Shown piece after piece: positions 16,269 to 25,145 of a DNA stretch of 64,000 nt. Made by a program: the position numbers and the translations under genes. The number at the start of each line of letters is the position of its first letter. The first letter of the stretch is position 1. This DNA comes from Rhodospirillales bacterium (GTDB lineage: Bacteria > Pseudomonadota > Alphaproteobacteria > Rhodospirillales > Casp-alpha2), in the NCBI GenBank assembly GCA_018662225.1, contig JABJGO010000040.1:1-64000 (forward strand). Reading direction: 5' to 3'. The notes beneath the pieces are model-generated. The model had not been told where the DNA came from. It saw only the letters and a list, made by a program, of their open reading frames with translations, and ran no database searches.

Positions 16269-18935
16269 CTAGTCGTCAGCGGCTAACAACGCGGCCTGTG
16301 CAGCGGCCAGTTTAGCCACCGGCACCCGGTACGGTGAGCACGACACATAATCCAGTCCCACGTCCTGACAGAAATGGATGGACGCCGGATCACCACCGTG
16401 CTCGCCACAGATACCCATCTTCATACCCGGACGGGCAGCGCGGCCCCGTTCCACACCCATGCGGACCAATTCGCCCACGCCGTCCTGATCAATGGTCACG
16501 AACGGATCATCGGTCAGCACGCCGCGCCGGTAATACTCATCCAGAAACGATCCCGCATCATCGCGCGAGAATCCGAAACAGGTTTGCGTTAAATCGTTGG
16601 TACCGAAGCTGAAGAATTCCGCGGATTGGGCGATGTCACCAGCCTGAATACAGGCCCGTGGTAATTCCACCATGGTGCCGACCATATACGTTAAGTCTGT
16701 ACCCGTCTCGGCCATCACCTGTTTGGCCATGTCATCGACCATGACCTTGAATACATCGAATTCAGGACGGCTGATGATCAGTGGGATCATAATTTCAGGG
16801 TGGGCGGTATCGCCACGTTTGGCGATTTCGGCGGCGGCTTCAAAAATAGCACGCGCCTGCATCTCATAAATTTCCGGGTACGTGAGGCCCAGACGACAGC
16901 CCCGATGACCCAACATGGGATTGACCTCATAAAGCTCATCGGCTCGCTCGCGAAGTGCCGCCAGCGTCACACCTGCGGCATCGGCCACGTCCTGCATCTG
17001 GTCATCGCCATGGGGGATGAATTCATGCAAGGGCGGGTCCAACAGTCGGATGGTGACCGGTAAGCCCTTCATAATATCGAACAACTCAACGAAGTCTTCG
17101 CGCTGATAAGGCAGCAGCTTATCCACCGCGATCCGGCGGGCGGTTTGGTCCTTGGCCAGAATCATTTCACGCACATGAACAATCCGCTTGGGGTCGAAGA
17201 ACATATGCTCGGTGCGGCTGAGGCCGATACCTTCGGCACCGAATTTACGGGCCGTGGCCGCGTCCAGCGGGGTCTCGGCATTGGTGCGAACACCAAGGGT
17301 GCGGACCTCGTCCACCCATTCCATGAGATCAGCAAAAGCGCCGGTCAGCTCAGGTTGAATGGTGGGCACCGTACCGGCCATGATTTCGCCGCTGGTACCG
17401 TCCAGGGTAATCACATCGCCTTCGGCAAACACGCGACCCTGGGCCGCCATGGTCTTGGCATGATGATCCACATGCAGGGTTCCGGCACCGGATACACAAG
17501 GCTTGCCCATGCCACGGGCCACAACGGCGGCGTGGCTGGTCATGCCCCCGCGGGATGTGAGCACCCCTTCGGATACGTGCATGCCGCTGATGTCTTCGGG
17601 GCTGGTTTCCGTGCGAACCAGAATGACCGACTCGCCGTTGCCGGTCCAAATCTCGGCGTCTTTCGAGCTGAATACGATTTTGCCGGTGGCAGCACCCGGT
17701 GAAGCCGGCAGGCCCCGACCGATCACGTCGCGCGGCGCGTCGGGATCAAGCATGGGGTGCAGTAACTGACCCAACTGGTTAGGATCAACCCGCATGATGG
17801 CTTCGCGTTTGTTGATCAGACCTTCGGATTCCATATCCAGCGCGATATTCAGCGACGCTTTCGCCGTGCGCTTACCGCCCCGGGTTTGCAGCATCCACAG
17901 CTTATTCTGTTGAACCGTGAATTCCATGTCCTGCATGTCTTTGTAGTGGGCTTCCAGTTTGTCACGCACATCGCACAATTCCTGGAACACCACGGGCATG
18001 ACTTCTTCCATCGCAGGCATGTCCGCGCCCTGTGTCGCCTTTTCGGCGATGGTCAGGGGCTGCGGTGTGCGGATACCGGCGACAACGTCTTCGCCCTGAG
18101 CATTGATCAGGTATTCGCCGTAAAAATGGTTTTCGCCCGTGGCCGGGTTGCGGGAAAAGCATACGCCGGTGGCGCAATCTTCACCCATATTCCCAAACAC
18201 CATGGCCTGAATATTAACGGCGGTACCCCAATCAGCGGGGATATTATGCAGCGACCGGTACACGGTGGCGCGGTTGTTCAGCCAGCTGCCGAATACGGCA
18301 CTGATGGCGCCCCACAGCTGCTCGGTGGGGTCTTGCGGAAACGGACGGCCTAACTCGGATTCAATTTCGCGTTTGTAATCATCAACGATTATTTTCCATT
18401 GATCCGCCGTCAGGTCTGTATCCAGATTAACATCAAGCCGCAGCTTGTGATCTTCCAAAATGTCTTCGAAAATACTGTGATCCACGCCCAACACCACATC
18501 GCCATACATCTGAATAAACCGGCGGTAGCTGTCATAGGCGAAGCGCTCATCGCCACTGACCTTCGCCAGAGCTTCTACAGTTTCGTCATTTAGCCCTAGG
18601 TTCAGGACCGTATCCATCATGCCCGGCATGGAAGCCCGCGCGCCGGACCGGACCGAAACCAGCAAAGGTTGGTCACTTCCGCCAAACGTGGCACCCAGCG
18701 TCTTTTCCATAGATGCCATGGCGGCATCAACACCAGCGCTCAGATCATCGGGGTACGTGTCGTCATTGGCGGTGAAGTGGTTGCATACATCGGTCGTGAT
18801 GGTGAAACCCGGTGGGACCGGAATACCAAGGGCTGACATTTCGGCCAGATTGGCACCCTTGCCACCCAGCAGGTTTTTCATTTCAGCGTTGCCTTCGGCC
18901 TTGCCGTCACCAAAGTTGTAAATCCACTTGGTCAT
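16269..18935 (-). CDS. ppdK: Pyruvate, phosphate dikinase
   Basis: Interconverts pyruvate, ATP and phosphate with PEP, AMP and pyrophosphate, so it can feed gluconeogenesis or run a pyrophosphate-saving glycolysis. The 888 residues are full length. The N-terminal ATP-grasp domain starts GGKGANLAEMSALGIPVPPG (about 24-43). The swivelling phosphohistidine domain has GGMTSHAAVVARGMGKPC with catalytic His468. The C-terminal PEP/pyruvate barrel ends with GICGEHGGDP, with the active-site cysteine. It follows glyS with an 11-bp gap, and glyQ-glyS-ppdK is a familiar alphaproteobacterial order. Confidence 0.95.
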   Translation of the reverse strand: MTKWIYNFGDGKAEGNAEMKNLLGGKGANLAEMSALGIPVPPGFTITTDVCNHFTANDDTYPDDLSAGVDAAMASMEKTLGATFGGSDQPLLVSVRSGARASMPGMMDTVLNLGLNDETVEALAKVSGDERFAYDSYRRFIQMYGDVVLGVDHSIFEDILEDHKLRLDVNLDTDLTADQWKIIVDDYKREIESELGRPFPQDPTEQLWGAISAVFGSWLNNRATVYRSLHNIPADWGTAVNIQAMVFGNMGEDCATGVCFSRNPATGENHFYGEYLINAQGEDVVAGIRTPQPLTIAEKATQGADMPAMEEVMPVVFQELCDVRDKLEAHYKDMQDMEFTVQQNKLWMLQTRGGKRTAKASLNIALDMESEGLINKREAIMRVDPNQLGQLLHPMLDPDAPRDVIGRGLPASPGAATGKIVFSSKDAEIWTGNGESVILVRTETSPEDISGMHVSEGVLTSRGGMTSHAAVVARGMGKPCVSGAGTLHVDHHAKTMAAQGRVFAEGDVITLDGTSGEIMAGTVPTIQPELTGAFADLMEWVDEVRTLGVRTNAETPLDAATARKFGAEGIGLSRTEHMFFDPKRIVHVREMILAKDQTARRIAVDKLLPYQREDFVELFDIMKGLPVTIRLLDPPLHEFIPHGDDQMQDVADAAGVTLAALRERADELYEVNPMLGHRGCRLGLTYPEIYEMQARAIFEAAAEIAKRGDTAHPEIMIPLIISRPEFDVFKVMVDDMAKQVMAETGTDLTYMVGTMVELPRACIQAGDIAQSAEFFSFGTNDLTQTCFGFSRDDAGSFLDEYYRRGVLTDDPFVTIDQDGVGELVRMGVERGRAARPGMKMGICGEHGGDPASIHFCQDVGLDYVSCSPYRVPVAKLAAAQAALLAADD

Positions 18936-18946
18936 GTGTTGTCCTG

Positions 18947-21001
18947 TTACCCTTCAATACGGGAGAAATCAGCAATTTCATCCACGGACCGGCGAACCAG
19001 CGCCAGTAAATTCAATCTGTTCACACGCACAGCGGCGTCATCGTCGTTGACCGTAACCTTGTCAAAGAAGGCGTCCACCAAGGGGCGCGCGCCGGCCAAC
19101 TTTTCCATGACGGCGGTGAAATTTTCAGCGGCCAGCGACGAGGTTATATCCGTACCCATGGCCTGAAGATAATCGTGCAGGGCGCGTTCTTCGTCTTGTG
19201 TCAACAAAGCCGCATCCACGCCTGCGTTGAAAGCCGTGCCGTCTTTCTTTTCTTCGATACGCAGGATATTGGCGGCGCGTTTGTAAGCGGCCAAAAGGTT
19301 CGCGCCATCGTCGGTGGCAAGGAAACCCTTCAAGGCATCCACACGGGCCAGCAATCGAACCAAATCATCTTCCCCGCCCAGCGCAAATACCGCATCAATC
19401 AAATCATGCCGCACACCTTGTTCTTTCAAATGAACTTTCAGGCGGTCGGCGAAGAAATCGAGCAGACCAGCGCCGTCATCTTCGTGCCCGTCATACAGTT
19501 TAGCCGCGGTCGAAAACACGCGGCTCAGGGGAATACGATGATCGTTCTCCAAGATCAATCGAATCACACCCAGTGCCGCACGACGTAACGCATACGGGTC
19601 TTTCGATCCGGTTGGTTTTTCATCAATTCCGAAGAAGCCCACCAGCGTATCAATCTTGTCGGCCAGTGCCACACAAACGCTGATCGGTTTGGTGGGGCAT
19701 GTATCGCCGGGGCCTTGCGGGGCGTAGTGTTCGGCGATGGCGTCTGCCACCTCGGTACTTTCGCCGTCGTGCTGGGCGTAATAACGACCCATGATACCTT
19801 GCAAATCAGGAAATTCCGCTACCATACCCGTGGACAGATCAGCCTTCGCCAAGCGGGCGGCGGAACGTGCCTTGTCCTTGTCGGCACCGTCAACAAAACC
19901 TGCAATTTCAGCGGCCAGCGCCTGCATACGGTCGACCTTATCATCCAACGTGCCTAGCCTGGCATGGAAGATCCGGTCTTTAAGCGCCGGTGCGCGAGAT
20001 GCCAGCGAAGACTGCTGATCCAGATCCCAAAAGAATCGGGCATCGGCCAGACGGGCATTGAGAACACGCTCGTTACCGGCTGTCACCTGCGCGCCACCAT
20101 CCTTGGTTTCTGTGTTGGCCACCACGATGAAGCGGTTGGCCAGATTGCCGGAACTGTCGAGACAGGCAAAATACTTCTGATGGGATCGCATGGACGTGGT
20201 CAGCACCTCGGGCGGCAGGTCCATGAACTGATCATCAATACGACCCATGAGCACCACCGGCCATTCCACCAGTCCGGCGACTTCGTCCAGCAGGCCCTTG
20301 TCATCTTTAACCATAAGCCCTTCGGTACCGGCCAGCTTGGCCGCATCCGACGCGATCAAATCACGGCGCTCTGACGGATCAATCATGACTTTGACCGCCG
20401 ACAGCTTGGCTTTGTATTCATCGAAGCTCGACACCGTAATCGCCGCAGGGCTCATGAACCGATGGCCCACGGTGGCACCCGTTGATGATACCGGCCCGAA
20501 TGTCACGGACAGCGGCTTGCCATCAAACAGGCACACAAGACCATGCAACGGTCGCACCCAACGCAAATCATGATTCGCCCATTTCATGGACTTGGCCCAC
20601 GGCAAGGCGCTCAACGCCTCCGTGATCACACCCGGCAGGATGTCACCAGCGGCAGCGCCCGGTTTTTCGATAACCACAAAGTAGAACTCACGACCTTTAA
20701 TCTCACGCTTTTCGCATTGATCAATGGTCAGGCCGGTGGAGCCCAGAAAACCGTTCAGTGCCTGTTCCGGCGCATCGGTTGCGGGGCCTTTGCGTTCTTC
20801 TGAAATATCCGGGGTGCTTTCCGGTATCCCATCAGCCACAAAGACAAGGCGGCGCGGCGTGACGAACGTTCGGGCGTTCTCGAACTCAAGTCCGGCTTTC
20901 TTCAGACCATCGGCCATCAAACGCTTCAGATCGTCAGCAGCGCGGGCCTGCATACGGGCGGGGATTTCTTCGGACAGGATTTCAAGGAAAAGCTCGGCCA
21001 T
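18947..21001 (-). CDS. glyS: Glycyl-tRNA synthetase beta subunit
   Basis: 684 residues of the bacterial alpha2-beta2 glycyl-tRNA synthetase. The N-terminal [18 protein letters not shown] is diagnostic, the middle carries the HD-like domain (HARLGTLDDKVDRM region), and the C-terminus has the anticodon-binding domain found in ArgRS. The beta subunit handles tRNA recognition while GlyQ holds the adenylation site. The ATG overlaps the glyQ stop by one base (TAATG), typical of equal-stoichiometry partners. Confidence 0.95.
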   Translation of the reverse strand: MAELFLEILSEEIPARMQARAADDLKRLMADGLKKAGLEFENARTFVTPRRLVFVADGIPESTPDISEERKGPATDAPEQALNGFLGSTGLTIDQCEKREIKGREFYFVVIEKPGAAAGDILPGVITEALSALPWAKSMKWANHDLRWVRPLHGLVCLFDGKPLSVTFGPVSSTGATVGHRFMSPAAITVSSFDEYKAKLSAVKVMIDPSERRDLIASDAAKLAGTEGLMVKDDKGLLDEVAGLVEWPVVLMGRIDDQFMDLPPEVLTTSMRSHQKYFACLDSSGNLANRFIVVANTETKDGGAQVTAGNERVLNARLADARFFWDLDQQSSLASRAPALKDRIFHARLGTLDDKVDRMQALAAEIAGFVDGADKDKARSAARLAKADLSTGMVAEFPDLQGIMGRYYAQHDGESTEVADAIAEHYAPQGPGDTCPTKPISVCVALADKIDTLVGFFGIDEKPTGSKDPYALRRAALGVIRLILENDHRIPLSRVFSTAAKLYDGHEDDGAGLLDFFADRLKVHLKEQGVRHDLIDAVFALGGEDDLVRLLARVDALKGFLATDDGANLLAAYKRAANILRIEEKKDGTAFNAGVDAALLTQDEERALHDYLQAMGTDITSSLAAENFTAVMEKLAGARPLVDAFFDKVTVNDDDAAVRVNRLNLLALVRRSVDEIADFSRIEG

Positions 21002-21912
21002 TATGCGGCTCCTCCGTCCAGATCACTGGCTTTATGGATTTCAACCCATTGCTCGCAACAGCCCTTGGCCAGCGTGCGAACGCGCCCGATATACGCAGCG
21101 CGCTCGGTCACGCTGATTACGCCACGGGCATCTAACAGGTTAAACAGGTGACTTGCTTTCAGGCATTGATCGTATGCGGGTAGCGGCAAACGGGCTTCCA
21201 GAATTCTGGCGCATTCTTTTTCGGCGTCTTCAAAATGACGGCGCAGCACGTCCGTATCAGCAATCTCGAAGTTATAAGCCGAATGCTGTTGCTCGTTTTC
21301 TAGATAAATATCGCCATATGTTTTGCCGCCCTGATCCTTGGGCACCCCATCCCAATCCAGATCGTATACGTTCTCAACACCCTGCACATACATGGCCAGA
21401 CGTTCCAGTCCGTAGGTCAGTTCCACCGGTACCGGCGTGCAATCCATACCGCCGACCTGCTGGAAATAGGTGAACTGGGAGACCTCCATGCCATCGCACC
21501 ATACTTCCCAACCCAGACCCCAGGCACCCAGCGTGGGGCTTTCCCAGTCGTCTTCCACAAAACGGATATCGTGGTAATCGGGATCGATGCCAATCGTGGC
21601 GAGGCTTTGCAGATACATTTCCTGAATATTGGTAGGACTGGGCTTCATGAGCACCTGAAATTGATAGTAGTGCTGTAACCGGTTGGGGTTTTTGCCATAA
21701 CGGCCATCGGTGGGACGGCGCGATGGCTGCACATAAGCCGCGTTCCAGATTTCAGGCCAAAGTGCGCGCAACGTGGTCGCCGGATGGAACGTACCCGCGC
21801 CCACTTCCACGTCATAGGGCTGTATAATCACACAGCCCTGATCCGCCCAGAACGTTTGCAGGGCGAGAATGATAGACTGGAAACTCTTCGATTTATCAGA
21901 TGCGCCGGACAT
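21001..21912 (-). CDS. glyQ: Glycyl-tRNA synthetase alpha subunit
   Basis: 303 residues holding the class II catalytic core that activates glycine. Recognisable family stretches are [19 protein letters not shown] (11-29), the [20 protein letters not shown] region, and [20 protein letters not shown]. The length is normal. It starts the glyQ-glyS-ppdK run. The gap to the next upstream gene (21913-22022) is about 110 bp and presumably holds the promoter. Confidence 0.95.
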   Translation of the reverse strand: MSGASDKSKSFQSIILALQTFWADQGCVIIQPYDVEVGAGTFHPATTLRALWPEIWNAAYVQPSRRPTDGRYGKNPNRLQHYYQFQVLMKPSPTNIQEMYLQSLATIGIDPDYHDIRFVEDDWESPTLGAWGLGWEVWCDGMEVSQFTYFQQVGGMDCTPVPVELTYGLERLAMYVQGVENVYDLDWDGVPKDQGGKTYGDIYLENEQQHSAYNFEIADTDVLRRHFEDAEKECARILEARLPLPAYDQCLKASHLFNLLDARGVISVTERAAYIGRVRTLAKGCCEQWVEIHKASDLDGGAA

Positions 21913-22022
21913 GCCCGCGTTCCTTTGGTTTAACCATTAGGTGCGCTGCAACATAGCCAGCGCCTTGGAGCGGGTCAACACACGGAAATCACAGAGGATA
22001 TGGCGGCAGATATGGCTTTGGA

Positions 22023-22301
22023 TTATCCCGGATACGGACAGTCTTCACGACCGCAAGACCGCGCGCTACCCGAGGCCACAAATGATCCGCACACCGTGCA
22101 TTCAATCATGGTTTCCACATCCTGCTCCGCCGACTTTGCCGCACCAGCATTGGCAGAACCACGCGGCTTACCGCCATTGCTGCGCGTGCGCACGTCTCTT
22201 TCGCGGCGCGCCTGCATTTCGGTAAACCAGCGGAAGCCGTAAAAAATAGCGGCGATCACGATCCCGGTGAAAAGAAGCTTTTGCAAACTGAATCCAAACA
22301 T
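22023..22301 (-). CDS. Small membrane-anchored protein with C-terminal Cys motif
   Basis: 92 residues: one N-terminal membrane segment (about 8-24, KLLFTGIVIAAIFYGFRW), a basic linker, then ECTVCGSFVASGSARSCGRE near the end. The CxxC plus later cysteines could bind zinc, as in small PP0621-like proteins of the alphaproteobacteria and pseudomonads. That resemblance is from memory. Its function is unknown. It lies between trmN6 and glyQ on the same strand and may be co-transcribed with either. Confidence 0.65.
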   Translation of the reverse strand: MFGFSLQKLLFTGIVIAAIFYGFRWFTEMQARRERDVRTRSNGGKPRGSANAGAAKSAEQDVETMIECTVCGSFVASGSARSCGREDCPYPG

Positions 22302-22368
22302 ACTTACCTTTTAGGGTGCCGGGGTATCAGGGGTCAAGGCTTTCACCCGCTGCCCAGCGATCTCATAT

Positions 22369-23127
22369 TCAGCGAATCGCCATAGCATCACCATGACGCA
22401 GGATATGATCCGCTTCTTCAGTATAGCTACCTGTATCATTATGCAGGATCAGACCACCCGTTGTCAGGGTCTCTGCCACTGCACCCTTCGTTCCTTGCAC
22501 CAAAATACGCTTGGCCGGGCTAGAACGATCTGGTCCCGGCCATAAAGGACAGATAACAATCTGACCGAAATGCTGCTCCATCAGGGTTGTGATTTCACCA
22601 ACCCTGTCCGCCCGGTGCACCATGGTAAAAGTGCCGCCAGGTTTCAGCACCGACCAGGCCAACGAGACCCACTGCGCCAACGGAACGTGACTTTCCACCA
22701 TCGCCATGGCTTTGACCGGGTCAGGTGGTGGGTTGCCCTGTCCCGCTGCCATATAGGGCGGATTAGTCATCACGTGATCAAACGGCGCCAGATCAGGCGG
22801 TGAGGCCACGTCACCTTTGATCAGTTCAATAGACTGACCAAACCCGTTCGCCGTCACATTCAGGCGAGCCAGTTCCAGCATTTCGGGTTGTAGTTCAAGC
22901 CCGGTTACAGAAACGCCGGAAACACGGGCCACCAGACACAGTGCCGCTGCACCGCTACCGCACCCCAGTTCCAACAGCCTGTCACCATCTGCCGCCGGGG
23001 CGGCAGCGGCCAGAAACACCGGGTCGATAGCAACCCGGTATCCCTTACGGTGTTGGGTCAACGTGACCCGACCATCAAGCAGGTGATCGGTTGTTCTATC
23101 TGGCGTTTGATCTGGTGTTTGGTCCAT
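22369..23127 (-). CDS. trmN6: tRNA1(Val) (adenine-37-N6)-methyltransferase family protein
   Basis: 252 residues. An N6-adenine-type Rossmann methyltransferase with LLELGCGSGAAALCL (about 50-64) and the catalytic NPPY in DHVMTNPPYMAAGQGNPP (about 124-141), as in TrmN6/YfiC, which methylates A37 of tRNA-Val. A following HADRVGEI stretch also suits the family. The first residues are a DQTP-DQTP-DRTT repeat produced by a 12-bp tandem duplication, so a slightly later start is possible. It is divergent from ispB. Confidence 0.82.
   Translation of the reverse strand: MDQTPDQTPDRTTDHLLDGRVTLTQHRKGYRVAIDPVFLAAAAPAADGDRLLELGCGSGAAALCLVARVSGVSVTGLELQPEMLELARLNVTANGFGQSIELIKGDVASPPDLAPFDHVMTNPPYMAAGQGNPPPDPVKAMAMVESHVPLAQWVSLAWSVLKPGGTFTMVHRADRVGEITTLMEQHFGQIVICPLWPGPDRSSPAKRILVQGTKGAVAETLTTGGLILHNDTGSYTEEADHILRHGDAMAIR
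23101..23124 (-). repeat. 12-bp tandem duplication at the trmN6 start
   Basis: TGGCGTTTGATC and TGGTGTTTGGTC stand in tandem (10 of 12 identical) directly after the start codon on the minus strand. They encode a doubled D-Q-T-P. Because the unit is a multiple of three, the reading frame is preserved. Confidence 0.7.
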
Positions 23128-23142
23128 TTTTCCTCTTTAGCT

Positions 23143-23174
23143 GTGTTGACCCGTGCTTGACCCATGCTTGACCC
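23143..23174. repeat. Tandem 10-11 bp repeats, each containing TTGACC
   Basis: GTGTTGACCC, GTGCTTGACCC and ATGCTTGACCC follow one another in the trmN6/ispB divergent spacer. Each carries a TTGACC that resembles a -35 hexamer; the last is well spaced from a -10-like TATGCT. Confidence 0.65.
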
Positions 23175-23197
23175 GGGGGTCATGGCATTCGTATGCT
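23168..23197 (+). promoter_or_regulatory. Candidate sigma-70 promoter of ispB
   Basis: TTGACC at 23168-23173 and TATGCT at 23192-23197, with an 18-bp spacer. Transcription from here would begin near 23204, after the upstream in-frame ATG at 23164, which supports the internal TTG (23242) as the ispB start. Confidence 0.4.
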
Positions 23198-23241
23198 CGG
23201 CCTCAGCACGACCATCGTGCCATAACTTGGGAAATAATACA

Positions 23242-24258
23242 TTGGGCATCGTCGTCAACCTCGATGAAGAACGCAAGAAGCAACCGTCGCTGGACGCGTT
23301 GACCGATCTGGTGGCAGACGATCTGAAGGCCGTCAACGTCGAGATCATCAAGCGCATGCACAGCCCGGTTGCCATGATCCCACAACTGGCTGGCCATATT
23401 GTGGCCGCCGGGGGCAAGCGATTACGCCCCATGCTCACTTTGGTGGCATCGCGCATGTGTGGCTATGGCGGAGACCGCCACGTGGCACTGGCGACCTGTG
23501 TCGAGTTTATTCACACCGCGACCCTGCTGCATGACGATGTGGTAGACGAAAGCGATTTAAGGCGCGGTAACCAGTCCGCCAACGCTATCTGGGGCAACCA
23601 GGCCAGTGTGCTGGTGGGTGATTTCCTGTTCAGCCGCTCGTTCGAATTGATGGTCGAAGACGGCTCTATTGATGTGTTGCGCATTTTGTCCAACGCCTCA
23701 TCCGTGATTGCCGAAGGCGAAGTCATGCAACTGATGACCGCCAACGATACGGAAACGGGCGAGCCTCAGTACCTGGAAGTAATCACGGCCAAGACGGCCA
23801 AACTGTTTGCAGCGGCTTGCGAAATTGGTGCTGTGGTGGCGGACCGACCGCAGGTGGAACAGGAAGCCCTCAAGGCTTTCGGCATGAACTTGGGGATCGC
23901 ATTTCAGATCATCGACGACGTGCTGGACTATTCCGCAGTGCAAGCCGAATTGGGCAAATCCATCGGTGATGATTTCCGCGAAGGCAAGATCACGCTACCG
24001 GTTATTCTGGCCTTCCGCCGGGGCACGGATGAAGAACGCACTTTCTGGCGCAAGACGCTGGAAGACCTGGAACAGACCGATGATGATCTGGCCCATGCGC
24101 TGGAACTCATGTCACAGAACAATTCCCTCAATGACAGCGTAGACCGCGCCCGTCATTACAGCGCCATCGCCCGCGATGCATTAGGCATTTTCGATGACTG
24201 TCCGGAAAAATCCGCTCTGCTGGGACTCATCGAATTCTGCATTGATCGGCCATATTAA
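23242..24258 (+). CDS. ispB: Polyprenyl (octaprenyl-type) diphosphate synthase
   Basis: Extends FPP with IPP units to make the ubiquinone side chain. From a TTG start at 23242 the protein has 338 residues beginning MGIVVNLDEERKKQPSLDAL, as family members do. The in-frame ATG at 23164 would add 26 residues unlike the family and precedes the likely promoter. The first aspartate-rich motif is DDVVDESD (98-105), the second DDVLD (225-229), with GGKRLRP at about 57-63. Chain length cannot be read reliably from sequence. Its stop codon sits in a 12-bp tandem duplication. Confidence 0.9.
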   Translation: MGIVVNLDEERKKQPSLDALTDLVADDLKAVNVEIIKRMHSPVAMIPQLAGHIVAAGGKRLRPMLTLVASRMCGYGGDRHVALATCVEFIHTATLLHDDVVDESDLRRGNQSANAIWGNQASVLVGDFLFSRSFELMVEDGSIDVLRILSNASSVIAEGEVMQLMTANDTETGEPQYLEVITAKTAKLFAAACEIGAVVADRPQVEQEALKAFGMNLGIAFQIIDDVLDYSAVQAELGKSIGDDFREGKITLPVILAFRRGTDEERTFWRKTLEDLEQTDDDLAHALELMSQNNSLNDSVDRARHYSAIARDALGIFDDCPEKSALLGLIEFCIDRPY

Positions 24259-24279
24259 TCCCCCGGCTAATCCCCCGGG
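24256..24279 (+). repeat. 12-bp tandem duplication that copies the ispB stop codon
   Basis: TAATCCCCCGGC and TAATCCCCCGGG stand in tandem (11 of 12 identical). The first TAA is the ispB stop and the second repeats it in frame. This is another case of the short tandem duplications seen elsewhere in the window. Confidence 0.75.
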
Positions 24280-24323
24280 CTAAGATCGCCGCTGAACACT
24301 TCTTGCCGTAGAGTCTTTGTGAT

Positions 24324-24400
24324 TGGTCGGGGTGGCAGGATTTGAACCTACGACCTCTCGCTTCCGAAGCGAACACGCTACCAGGCTGCGCTACACCCCG
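24324..24400 (-). tRNA. tRNA-Pro (anticodon CGG)
   Basis: A 77-nt cloverleaf on the minus strand: acceptor CGGGGTG pairing with CACCCCG, discriminator A and encoded CCA at 24326-24324, D-arm GCGCAGCCTGGTAGCGT, anticodon loop TTCGGAA (CGG, reads CCG), and T-arm with GGTTCAAATCC. The T-loop reads TTCAAAT. The flanking 24401-24592 (192 bp) shows nothing else I can name. Confidence 0.95.
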
Positions 24401-24592
24401 ACCGTGTGGACGGTTTAACTGGCGCCACCCAAATTGGCAAGGTCCAAAGGTTTTCAATAGCTGCCGGGAAAGCGCTCAGTCGTCGAACCAACCATTGGCA
24501 TCAATTTGCCTGGCTCACGCTAACTGAACCTTAACCATACGTTTGTATGATGCTATCATCTTCGCGGGAGGCACCCGGAAAAGGAACTTACT

Positions 24593-25075
24593 ATGGCAGA
24601 TGATGATTCAGGCGATCGAGACGGCGGCGAAGTCACACCCAGCGAGCTCGATGAACTTAGCCATGCCGAGCTTCAGATGCTTTACCGAGAATCCACAGAA
24701 ACCCTGCGGTTTGTAAAAAACATGCAGTGGCGTGTGGTTGGGTCCACCTTACTGACCCTTGGTGGAATGGTCGTGATTGCCAGCATGGTTGATGCGGACA
24801 AGTCACTCACCAACACATTTATGGGTATAAGCATACTGTTGTGCGTCGGCGTGGTGTTCACGTTGATTATCTATCAATTCTGGCAGCACAACGAGATCAT
24901 GAAAATCGACGCCATGAATTCTCATTTCTCCAGCCTGTTCGCCAAGGTCAGAGCCAAAAAATCCCGGATGGAAGGCAATATCCACCGATACCTCCTGTTG
25001 TTCTTTATGATCGTTACAGTCATTCTTGGTGTGACGGTCGCACATTTGGCACTGTCGCGAATAGCGCAGATATAA
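24593..25075 (+). CDS. Membrane protein of unknown function, three TM segments
   Basis: 160 residues. An acidic cytoplasmic start (residues 1-45) is followed by membrane segments at about 48-64, 74-94 and 133-152, with a basic linker (FAKVRAKKSRMEGNIHRY) before the last. I recognise no family motif. A GGAGGCACCCGGAAAAGG stretch just upstream of the ATG provides a Shine-Dalgarno. It lies between the tRNA and the M24 peptidase run, with a 70-bp gap downstream, so co-transcription with the latter is possible. Confidence 0.7.
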   Translation: MADDDSGDRDGGEVTPSELDELSHAELQMLYRESTETLRFVKNMQWRVVGSTLLTLGGMVVIASMVDADKSLTNTFMGISILLCVGVVFTLIIYQFWQHNEIMKIDAMNSHFSSLFAKVRAKKSRMEGNIHRYLLLFFMIVTVILGVTVAHLALSRIAQI

Positions 25076-25145
25076 AAAACGCAAATTGCGCAAATTTGAA
25101 TGCTGCGTATTGCGGTTATCTGATTTCTGACAGTAAGATCGCCTA

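Noticed and set aside
24324-24400. tRNA-Arg instead of tRNA-Pro
   Set aside because: The 7-nt anticodon loop is TTCGGAA, giving CGG, which reads the proline codon CCG; the body also matches alphaproteobacterial tRNA-Pro.
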